NCBI GenBank assembly: GCA_964426605.1
Contig: CAYRQK010000001.1
Location: 372,001-436,000 of the forward strand
Length of the DNA: 64,000 nt
Direction of reading: 5' to 3'
DNA from: JAGQNT01 sp964426605
Lineage (GTDB): Bacteria; Patescibacteriota; Saccharimonadia; Saccharimonadales; UBA4665
The position numbers were made by a program, and so were the translations under genes. Under the pieces are notes generated by a model. That model saw only the letters and a program-made list of their open reading frames with translations. It made no database searches and had not been told where the DNA came from. Shown piece by piece: positions 7,750-14,854 of the stretch; within the stretch, counting starts at the first letter, position 1; every line of letters begins with the position of its first letter.

Positions 7750-9390
7750 ATGGATCCGCAGAAGTTGCTGTTTTTGGACAAACGAGTCGTCCGTACTATC
7801 CGCGCGACTGGACTAATTTTCTCGGTCTCGCTGGCTCTCATTTGCGTGCTGGTATATACCGGTGTCTTCGTCATTGGTGGAGCCTACCTTTGGGCCTGTC
7901 TGCCGCTAGCCGGAGGCCTCACCATCCTTGGCTTATTAGAGGCATTCTGGAACCCATATACACAGGCTAAGGTATCAACCTACGTGACCATATATATGCT
8001 CATCGGTGCACCTCTGAGTGTACTCGTCTTAGGGTTCTCTACCATGATCTTCATGGGGTGGACACTGCTAATTATGATAACAGTGATCTTTTTTGGTGTC
8101 CGACGCGCGGTGGCCGGCTATGCGCTCATGGTGATTGCGCTGATTGTATGGTTGACTATACATAACCACGATTTGAGTCGAGCCACAATGCTAGCCTACG
8201 GTTTTTCGGCATTGGCAGTTGGTATCTTATGCCTACTGGTGCTTAACGTCTGGCGGCTGGCCCGTGACTCTATTCGCAACATGGAGACTGCCCATGCCAA
8301 ACAAGACTACGAGCATGGACAACTCACGAGCCTCATTAATTCGATGGCCGATGCCGTTGTGGCTGTCGATGCTCACGCTCGAGTCATCTTGTACAATGCC
8401 GCAGCGCTCAATATTCTTGATATTAACACCTCATTGCAAGGCAAATCTCTGTATAAATATATCAATCTGGTTGACGAGTCCGAGAAGCCACTTGATGTCA
8501 CAAATTTCATTACAACCACCAAGGCTCCGACTATTAAGCGCGACTTGTCGATTCGCTACAAAGACGGTAGCCTAGCAGCCCTGTATGTATCGATTGCGCC
8601 AGTGCACTTGGGCTATGGCAAGGCCGGTGGCCAAGGTTTTGTTTTGATGATGCGTGATATTAGCCGCGAAAAATCACTTGAAGAAGAACGCGATGAGTTC
8701 ATTAGCGTTGTCAGTCACGAACTGCGCACGCCGATAGCCATCACCGAGGGAGAAATCAGTAACGCTCAATTTATCGTCAATAAGACTGGCGACAAGGAAA
8801 GTGTCACCAAAGCGCTCGATGAGGCACACAATCAGGTCTTGTTTTTAGCCGATATGATCAACGATCTCAGCACGTTGTCTCGAGCCGAACGTGGCGTACT
8901 GAAGATCGAGACCGAGGAGATCGACGTGACGAAGTTGCTCCAGGAGCTGCTTGACAACTATCGTCAGCAAGCCGCTGACAAAGGGCTGGAACTGAAGCTG
9001 GGCACAATCCCAGATGGCCTGCTTTTACATAGTGGCAAGTTGTATGTCCGCGAGGTGCTGCAGAACTTTATAACCAATGCCATCAAATACACCGAGAAGG
9101 GTAGCGTGACACTCGCCGCTATCGGCCAGCCCGATGGTAGCGGCACGGCATTCACGGTCAGTGACACTGGCATTGGCATTGCCAAGCCCGATCAGAAGCG
9201 AGTGTTCGATAAGTTCTTTCGTTCCGAAGACTATCGTACTCGTTCTAGCAGCGGTACCGGTCTGGGCCTGTACGTCACGATGAAGCTGGTGCACCTGTTG
9301 CGAGCAAATATTACGTTAGATAGTGAGCTCAATAAGGGTTCGACATTTACGGTCACTGTACCTGATCTCAAGACTGAAGTCACAGCCTAG
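7750..9390 (+). CDS. Membrane sensor histidine kinase with PAS domain
   Basis: The 546-residue protein has about six hydrophobic segments in the first 175 residues, a PAS domain (LINSMADAVVAVDAHARV onward, about 195-300), a HisKA domain with phospho-acceptor H323 in SVVSHELRTP, and a HATPase domain with N-box (NFITNAIKY), G1 (DTGIGIA), F-box and G2 (GTGLGLY). An upstream extension to 7648 is rejected because it lies inside the ygjP-like gene and because CATACT at 7738-7743, 6 nt before ATG 7750, looks like the -10 of a leaderless mRNA. No response regulator is adjacent; the OmpR-type and CheY-type regulators at 37 and 42 kb have their own kinases. Confidence 0.9.
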   Translation: MDPQKLLFLDKRVVRTIRATGLIFSVSLALICVLVYTGVFVIGGAYLWACLPLAGGLTILGLLEAFWNPYTQAKVSTYVTIYMLIGAPLSVLVLGFSTMIFMGWTLLIMITVIFFGVRRAVAGYALMVIALIVWLTIHNHDLSRATMLAYGFSALAVGILCLLVLNVWRLARDSIRNMETAHAKQDYEHGQLTSLINSMADAVVAVDAHARVILYNAAALNILDINTSLQGKSLYKYINLVDESEKPLDVTNFITTTKAPTIKRDLSIRYKDGSLAALYVSIAPVHLGYGKAGGQGFVLMMRDISREKSLEEERDEFISVVSHELRTPIAITEGEISNAQFIVNKTGDKESVTKALDEAHNQVLFLADMINDLSTLSRAERGVLKIETEEIDVTKLLQELLDNYRQQAADKGLELKLGTIPDGLLLHSGKLYVREVLQNFITNAIKYTEKGSVTLAAIGQPDGSGTAFTVSDTGIGIAKPDQKRVFDKFFRSEDYRTRSSSGTGLGLYVTMKLVHLLRANITLDSELNKGSTFTVTVPDLKTEVTA

Positions 9391-9418
9391 TCTCTCTGGC
9401 CTAGCTTCGGGCGCCTGT

Positions 9419-10927
9419 CTACTTGATATTGGGCAACCGAGGTTCGACACGCATTACCGGGATACAAACGTTGCGGCCTTTCCACAAGACAGCCGAGAAC
9501 TCATATTTGAGCATGGAATAGTTCAGGACTGCCACATCGTGAATGACTGCAAATGGCAACGCCAGCAAACTGAGAGGCAAGAAGCGTCGATACACCAGGT
9601 TCACGATACAGGCATACCAGATAACGAGTGTCAGGCTTGTAAGGCCGCTCAGTATCGCCAATGTGTGCAGCTCAGGCGCTGCAATACTTGCAATCAGGAA
9701 TGTCATAGGCAATATAAGTATTAGTAATTCGGCTAACGTCAGCAAGGCTACCAGTTCTGGCCGGCGGTGCAACTGCGGATATTTAGTCCGGGTAGCTGTG
9801 TCGTGTTGGTCGGCGGCATCCTTCTCGCAGGAAATACCCATGGCGACATCGCTCTGCATAAAGCTGTAACCATCGTGTGCTGCCGCTACACGTGCTAGGT
9901 AACTCTCCGGTACAATGGAGCGGCTGACACCTTTGAAACCACCCGAACTCTTCAGGAGCTTGTGCTGTACAATCCAGCACGTACTGAGTACCGGTGGCCG
10001 GCCAAACATTTTGCGGGGCAGCGAAAACTCCCAGGCATATCGCATTGGCTGGGCTAATAGTGACAGCCCCACTCGTGGTGGCGCGGCAATGTTCTTGGGC
10101 ATAACGCTTATCATGCTTTTTTTCTTCTCGAGTAATGTCTCGACCAAGCGACGCAAGCTCTGGGGAGCGAACCGAACGTCTGCCCCTGCGAAGAGAATGA
10201 GCTCGCCATTAGCTTCTTCGGTCAGTCGCTCGTAAGCGGCATTCTTGGCCAGCCAACCTTCGGGTTCAGGCTCGCCGGCAATAAAACGTACGCCAGCATG
10301 TGCATAGCTACGGATAATTTCGGGAGTACGTGGGTTCTGCGAACAGTCATCCAGTACAAGTATCTCGAGCTTTGGATAATCACTCGTGATTAGCGACGAC
10401 AGGCACAACTCCAATGATTTTGTCTCATTGCGGGCTGGAATTGCCACTGTTAGCGAAGGTAGCTGCTTGTCTGTCATGGCTCGAATCTCCTGGGGTGGAC
10501 GAGTTGTATGAAAGTGGCGAAGTGTCGTCAGCAACAGCCCAACCGCAATCAACAATTGCACGATAAGCACACCATGCCAAAATGCGCTCTGACCCACCGC
10601 ATTGTGGTGTAATAACCACCAAAATACCAATGTGATACATTCGAATACCAATATAGCGAGCGCAGATCTCCAGGTCACTCGGCGCAGATATTCATCACGA
10701 ACCCGATTGGCCGCAACACGCGCCAGGTTCACCACTCGATACGCTGCAAAACTGCCCAATAGACCCACCAGGAAGGTTGGCTCAACCACAAATAACCACA
10801 GTGCCGATACTCCGACGAGCATCATCCATGTGCGGCCGGTCCAGACATGGAAGCGCCACAGTGGCGGCAACCAGATCATAAGTTCACACACGGCAATCAC
10901 CGCAAAAATAGACAGTGCCGTTGACAT
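9419..10927 (-). CDS. Membrane glycosyltransferase family 2
   Basis: The 502-residue protein has N-terminal membrane helices, a GT-A domain (LTVAIPARNETKSLELCLSS, VLDDCS, EGWLAKNAAYE, ELILFAGADVRF) and about three C-terminal helices. The arrangement resembles glycosyltransferases that act on lipid carriers or carotenoids. The usual D-x-D is replaced by A-D-V at the donor site. ATG 10927 is chosen over 10957: TATAGT at 10939-10934 lies 6 nt upstream, so the longer start would overlap the promoter. It converges with the histidine kinase, leaving 28 nt between stops. Confidence 0.8.
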   Translation of the reverse strand: MSTALSIFAVIAVCELMIWLPPLWRFHVWTGRTWMMLVGVSALWLFVVEPTFLVGLLGSFAAYRVVNLARVAANRVRDEYLRRVTWRSALAILVFECITLVFWWLLHHNAVGQSAFWHGVLIVQLLIAVGLLLTTLRHFHTTRPPQEIRAMTDKQLPSLTVAIPARNETKSLELCLSSLITSDYPKLEILVLDDCSQNPRTPEIIRSYAHAGVRFIAGEPEPEGWLAKNAAYERLTEEANGELILFAGADVRFAPQSLRRLVETLLEKKKSMISVMPKNIAAPPRVGLSLLAQPMRYAWEFSLPRKMFGRPPVLSTCWIVQHKLLKSSGGFKGVSRSIVPESYLARVAAAHDGYSFMQSDVAMGISCEKDAADQHDTATRTKYPQLHRRPELVALLTLAELLILILPMTFLIASIAAPELHTLAILSGLTSLTLVIWYACIVNLVYRRFLPLSLLALPFAVIHDVAVLNYSMLKYEFSAVLWKGRNVCIPVMRVEPRLPNIK

Positions 10928-11017
10928 GGCTCTACTATACCGCACATATGTCCGCACGTACTAACCAAACAGAAACTTGACCTCTGGCAATAAACTTGCT
11001 AACCTTGACTTGAATAG

Positions 11018-11041
11018 GCCTACAAATCGTAGGCTCTTTTA
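11018..11041 (+). terminator. Small hairpin with T-run in the secE leader
   Basis: GCCTAC (11018-11023) pairs with GTAGGC (11029-11034) around a 5-nt loop, followed by TCTTTTAG. It lies 30 nt before the secE start. It could act as an attenuator for secE-nusG or end short transcripts; the stem is only 6 bp. Confidence 0.4.
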
Positions 11042-11069
11042 GTTTAAACGCATAGAATGAGGAGCGACA

Positions 11070-11483
11070 GTGGCAGACAAGCAGTCAGAACCTAAGCAGG
11101 CTAAACGCCGCTTAAAAACGCCCAGCGAAACGGTTCGCGAACGACAAACAAGTGCCCAGACAAAGGCGGCAAAACCAGCGAGCCGCATTCGTCGATCTTT
11201 TGGGTCTTTCGGCAAACCATTCCACAAGCTGGCTAACCTATCTGTGTGGCAATCCAAAGCCTGGAAGCCATTTCGCTTTGTGGGCCACTGGGTAGGATTC
11301 GTCCTATGGCCACCGTATTTTCGCAATAGCTTCCGGGAGCTTCGCCTAGTTACCTGGACCGACCGGAGAGAGACGCGACGCTTAACACTTGCGGTACTCG
11401 GTTTCGCAGCAGTATTCGGCGCTCTGATTGCTGGACTAGATTTTGGACTAGATAAACTATTTAAAGAGGTACTACTAAAATAA
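11070..11483 (+). CDS. secE: Preprotein translocase subunit SecE with long basic N-terminal extension
   Basis: The C-terminal ~50 residues carry the SecE signature (FRELRLVTWTDRRETRRL, then one transmembrane helix AVLGFAAVFGALIAGLDFG). SecE clamps SecY in the translocon. At 137 residues it is about twice the single-helix SecE of most bacteria. The extra ~85 N-terminal residues are basic and low in complexity (K/R/A/T-rich). The start is GTG at 11070, with GAGGAG 5 nt upstream. The stop overlaps the nusG start (TAATG), the standard secE-nusG order. Confidence 0.9.
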   Translation: MADKQSEPKQAKRRLKTPSETVRERQTSAQTKAAKPASRIRRSFGSFGKPFHKLANLSVWQSKAWKPFRFVGHWVGFVLWPPYFRNSFRELRLVTWTDRRETRRLTLAVLGFAAVFGALIAGLDFGLDKLFKEVLLK

Positions 11484-12028
11484 TGAGCAACAAACGATAC
11501 GACGCAAGCAAACAATGGTACGCCATTCACACCTACAGTGGATACGAGGAGAAGGTCGCCGAAAGTATTCGCCAGCGTGCCGAATCTCTCGACATGAAGG
11601 ATAAGATATTTGAGATTTTGGTTCCCAAGGAAAAACAAATCGAAATCAAGAATGGTAAGCGCAAAGTAGTCGAGAAAAAAATCTTCCAAGGCTACGTACT
11701 CGTACTGATGAAATTATCCGAAGATGCCTGGTACATTGTACGTAACACTCCCAGTGTGACTGGCTTTGTCGGGAGCGGTACCGATCCAACACCGGTTGGT
11801 CAGGATGAAATTGACAAAATTCAGAAGCGTATGGGCCTCGAGCAACCCAAGCACCACATCGACTTCTCAATTGGTGAGGTAGTCAATATCATTGACGGTC
11901 CATTCAAGGGTTTCGACGGTGCTATCAATGAGATAGATGTTGCCAAAGGCAAGCTCAAGGTTCTGGTCAACATGTTCGGGCGCGAAACACCCGTCGAACT
12001 CGATGGCCTCCAAGTCAAACGCGTATAG
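11483..12028 (+). CDS. nusG: Transcription termination/antitermination factor NusG
   Basis: The 181-residue protein has the NGN domain (KQWYAIHTYSGYEEKVAESI, IFQGYVLVLM, WYIVRNTPSVTGFVG) and a C-terminal KOW domain (IGEVVNIIDGPFKGFDGAINE, KLKVLVNMFGRETPVELD). It binds RNA polymerase and Rho or S10. Length and domain order are normal. It overlaps the secE stop by one base and precedes the rplK leader. Confidence 0.97.
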   Translation: MSNKRYDASKQWYAIHTYSGYEEKVAESIRQRAESLDMKDKIFEILVPKEKQIEIKNGKRKVVEKKIFQGYVLVLMKLSEDAWYIVRNTPSVTGFVGSGTDPTPVGQDEIDKIQKRMGLEQPKHHIDFSIGEVVNIIDGPFKGFDGAINEIDVAKGKLKVLVNMFGRETPVELDGLQVKRV

Positions 12029-12095
12029 CACCAAGGGTCTGCAGACCGAGGTCTTGGTTACGTCCGTAGCCGACCCATATGGCAATCAGGTAATC

Positions 12096-12124
12096 TGGAC
12101 AACAGCTATAAAGTCTGCTATATT
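12096..12124 (+). promoter_or_regulatory. Promoter of the rplK-rplA operon
   Basis: TGGACA (12096-12101) and TATATT (12119-12124) are 17 nt apart. The predicted transcript has a leader of about 100 nt containing a perfect hairpin CTCTGC-GAA-GCAGAG (12147-12161). A leader here is expected to hold the L1 autoregulatory site known from other L11-L1 operons, but I could not identify that site directly. Confidence 0.6.
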
Positions 12125-12229
12125 TAACAGGTTACGCACTACTTATCTCTGCGAAGCAGAGTCAGAGAATAATAGTAGGAGAACTAGTAGGGGCTTCACC
12201 CGAGCGTTCGAAGAAAGGACTTATGTAGT

Positions 12230-12658
12230 ATGGCAAAAGCCGTCAAAGCAAATCTCAAAATGAAAATTAAGGCTGGTCAGGCCAGCGCCGCGCCACCCGT
12301 TGGTAGCACCCTCGGTCAGTATGGTGTCAACATGATGGACTTTATTAACCCGTTCAACGACGCGACACGCGACATGCAGGGCCAAATCGTGACCGCACAT
12401 ATTACGGTTTACGATGATCGCAGCATGGACTTTCGGGTCGTCAGCGGTCCGACCGACGATCGCATCCGAGCCGAGTTGGGTATCCAGAAGGGTTCTGGCA
12501 AGCCCAACAGCGAAAAGGTCAGCAAGAAGTTGAGTCAGGCTCAGCTGCGCAAAATCGCTGAAGAAAAGGCTGTTGACATGAACGCCAACGATGTCGAAGC
12601 CGTCATGAAAATGGTCGCTGGTACTGCTCGTAGCATGGGTGTCGAGATCGAGGCCTAG
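12230..12658 (+). CDS. rplK: 50S ribosomal protein L11
   Basis: The 142-residue protein is a full-length L11: an N-terminal domain with the proline-rich QASAAPPVGSTLGQYGVNMM segment and a C-terminal RNA-binding domain ending in AGTARSMGVEIE. It binds the GTPase-associated region of 23S rRNA. AAAGGA about 12 nt upstream supports ATG 12230. It is first in the L11-L1 operon, but an unrelated small ORF intervenes before L1. Confidence 0.97.
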   Translation: MAKAVKANLKMKIKAGQASAAPPVGSTLGQYGVNMMDFINPFNDATRDMQGQIVTAHITVYDDRSMDFRVVSGPTDDRIRAELGIQKGSGKPNSEKVSKKLSQAQLRKIAEEKAVDMNANDVEAVMKMVAGTARSMGVEIEA

Positions 12659-12663
12659 CCGAG

Positions 12664-12858
12664 ATGGAAACAAACCCCCAACCCGAGGCGAACCAGCCGA
12701 ATATCGACGAGTATGAGGACCGTGAGGCACGAGCTATCGGCATCGATTTACCGCACAAACGTGCTCCACGTGCCGCTTACTTTGCAAACTTGTTCGCTGA
12801 CCACGCCGAAAGTTGGGGCGTCGAAGCAGAAGAATCACCCGAGCCTGACAATCAATAA
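12664..12858 (+). CDS. Small acidic protein between L11 and L1
   Basis: A 64-residue ORF starts 5 nt after the rplK stop and ends 58 nt before rplA. It is strongly acidic (rich in D and E, ends ESPEPDNQ) with a basic patch LPHKRAPRAAYF in the middle. No membrane segment and no family that I recognise. In most bacteria rplK and rplA are adjacent, so this is an insertion into a highly conserved gene pair. Tight spacing to rplK and codon use like its neighbours support expression. A role in ribosome assembly or operon control would be a guess. Confidence 0.65.
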   Translation: METNPQPEANQPNIDEYEDREARAIGIDLPHKRAPRAAYFANLFADHAESWGVEAEESPEPDNQ

Positions 12859-12916
12859 ATAATTTGTGGGAGGCTTACGAGAGTGAGCCGCATGCACCAC
12901 GACAGGAGAACTACGT

Positions 12917-13906
12917 ATGGCAAAAACTAAGGCAAATTTACTCGAGGAAGCAAAAGTTCTCGGACTAAACGTCACCGCCAAGAATACGGTGGCAGAAATA
13001 CAAGAGGCACTCAATGGGTCTACTCAAAAGCCTGGTCAAGACAGCAGTCCTAGCGAAGCTGAAGCAAAAGAAGTAGCAGCTACCACGAAGGCTGGCAAGC
13101 GCAGCCCTAAAGGACTCGAGGAAGCAGAAGCCAAAGCCGAAAAGATCGAGCATCAAAAGCATCGCGACGAAAGCCCCTCCGAGGGAACAGAGTCTAAGCC
13201 AAAGCGACCAGTAACGCCAACTCGCTCGCGGCTCGAGCGTCGCAGCAAGAGTTTTCGCAGAGTTGCCGAGCAGATCGAGAAAAACAAAGCATACGAGGTC
13301 AAAGAAGCTCTCGACCTCGCCGTCAAGACCAACCCCGTCAAGTTCGATGCAACTGTCGAGTTACACGTCAACCTCAATGTCGATCCGCGCCAAGCCGATC
13401 AAAACATCCGTGACAACCTTATCTTACCTTCCGGCACCGGCAAGACTGTCCGTGTCGCCGTCTTTGCCGACGAGAACATCGACAATGCCGATGTCAGCGG
13501 TATCGAAACTATCAGCAAGGCACTCGATAAAGGTACTATCGACTTCGATATTCTTATCAGTACCCCGGCCAACATGGCCAAGCTTGGTAAATACGCTCGT
13601 TTGCTCGGCCCTCGTGGTCTGATGCCAAACCCCAAGAGTGGCACGGTCACAACTGATGTCCAAAAGGCAATCGCCGAATCAAAGGCTGGCCGCGTCGAAT
13701 ACCGTGTTGATAGCACTGGTATCGTCCACCTCGGTATTGGTAAAGTCAGCTTCGGCACCGACAAGCTCCTGAATAACGCCAATGCCGTGTTTGCCTCCCT
13801 ACGCAGTAGCAAACCTACCAGCGTCAAAGGTGCGTTCGTGAAGACCATTCACATCACGACCACTATGGGCCCGTCAATTACAGTCGACACTAGCTCGGTC
13901 GGCTAG
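12917..13906 (+). CDS. rplA: 50S ribosomal protein L1 with N-terminal HeH/SAP-like extension
   Basis: Residues from about 110 to 329 are a canonical L1 (EALDLAVKTNPVKFDATVEL, LPSGTGKTVRVAVFAD, GPRGLMPNPKSGTVT). L1 forms the L1 stalk at the ribosomal E site and represses its own operon. The protein is about 100 residues longer than usual. Residues 1-35 look like a helix-extended loop helix nucleic-acid-binding motif (NLLEEAKVLGLNVTAKNT, then TVAEIQEAL), followed by a charged, low-complexity linker to about residue 110. An AGGAGA lies about 9 nt before the ATG. An 11-bp terminator hairpin follows. Confidence 0.95.
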   Translation: MAKTKANLLEEAKVLGLNVTAKNTVAEIQEALNGSTQKPGQDSSPSEAEAKEVAATTKAGKRSPKGLEEAEAKAEKIEHQKHRDESPSEGTESKPKRPVTPTRSRLERRSKSFRRVAEQIEKNKAYEVKEALDLAVKTNPVKFDATVELHVNLNVDPRQADQNIRDNLILPSGTGKTVRVAVFADENIDNADVSGIETISKALDKGTIDFDILISTPANMAKLGKYARLLGPRGLMPNPKSGTVTTDVQKAIAESKAGRVEYRVDSTGIVHLGIGKVSFGTDKLLNNANAVFASLRSSKPTSVKGAFVKTIHITTTMGPSITVDTSSVG

Positions 13907-13925
13907 CAATGTCACGATGCTCGCT

Positions 13926-13960
13926 GCAGACCCGCCTCCACTAGGGGCGGGTCTGCTATA
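13926..13960 (+). terminator. Terminator after rplA
   Basis: A perfect 11-bp stem GCAGACCCGCC / GGCGGGTCTGC (13926-13936 and 13946-13956) with a 9-nt loop, followed by TATAT. The T-run is poor, but the stem is strong and correctly placed. Confidence 0.65.
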
Positions 13961-14101
13961 TCTGAGTACATTCGTCCATTGCATCAGGCAGTATAGCGAC
14001 GACACAAGTTAGATTTTGTAGCAAATCAGTAGTAGTTTTTACACTTATCCTTGTGCTGGCACCCATAGCTTGAGTAGAATAAAATAAACACGGAGGGACC
14101 T

Positions 14102-14815
14102 GTGGGAGTATTCAGCAATACGCAAATTCGGCAAGCTATCGACGAAGGACACATTAAGTGCATCCCTTTTGATGATAAGCACGTCAGCCACGCCAGTCTC
14201 GACGTGACACTCGGCTACAACTATTATCGAACTGAGCGAACAGGTGACCACCCCACGTATAATCCATTTGATGAAACCGACGTCACACGCTATTTTGGTG
14301 AGCCGCTCAAAGCCGTCCGACACAAAGAATGGTGCGATAAAAATGGTGTCGCGCTATTGAAGGGTATTCCGGCTAATCATCCGGTAATTCCACTCCGTCC
14401 CGGCGAGCGTATACTTGCCCACACACACGAATTCTTCGGCATTGTGCCGCCTGGCGCCTGCGAGGTCAAGAGCCGCAGCAGTTGGGGTCGCAACGGCATT
14501 GCCGTTTGCTTTGACGCTGGCTGGATCGACCCAGGCTATATCAACCGCCTAACTCTCGAGATTTACAACCTCAATCAACACGAAACCATGCTACTGCCCG
14601 TTGGCGAGCGTATTGCACAGATTATTTTTCACGAGACTGGCGAGGTTGAAGGGAACTATGGTAGCGGACGTGACGGCGGCTTCAGTGGTAAATACCAGAC
14701 TGGCACCGACCTGCAGGCACTCATCAAGACCTGGCAGCCCTCCATGATGTTGCCACGCGCCCACAAAGATGTCCGGCACATACCTGAGCCAATCGAGGGT
14801 CTATCCGGTGATTAA
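14102..14815 (+). CDS. dcd: dCTP deaminase / dUTPase-family protein
   Basis: The 237-residue protein has the trimeric dUTPase/dCTP deaminase fold signatures: the start of motif 1 at SHASLDVTLGYNY, the catalytic-site block EVKSRSSWGRNGIAV, and the DAGWIDPGYINRLTLEIYN block. It converts dCTP to dUTP (or to dUMP if bifunctional), supplying dUMP to the thymidylate synthase encoded 40 nt downstream. It is some 40 residues longer than typical Dcd. The start is GTG at 14102 after GGAGGG. TAGAAT at about 14074 could be its -10. Confidence 0.87.
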   Translation: MGVFSNTQIRQAIDEGHIKCIPFDDKHVSHASLDVTLGYNYYRTERTGDHPTYNPFDETDVTRYFGEPLKAVRHKEWCDKNGVALLKGIPANHPVIPLRPGERILAHTHEFFGIVPPGACEVKSRSSWGRNGIAVCFDAGWIDPGYINRLTLEIYNLNQHETMLLPVGERIAQIIFHETGEVEGNYGSGRDGGFSGKYQTGTDLQALIKTWQPSMMLPRAHKDVRHIPEPIEGLSGD

Positions 14816-14854
14816 CTGTCCTACAACCGTCAGCATAACGGGTGGGGGAGTACT

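Noticed and set aside
11646..11870. Minus-strand ORF inside nusG, and similar antisense ORFs over dnaX, cyoB and atpA
   Set aside because: Shadow frames of clear genes, with biased composition and no starts or RBS.
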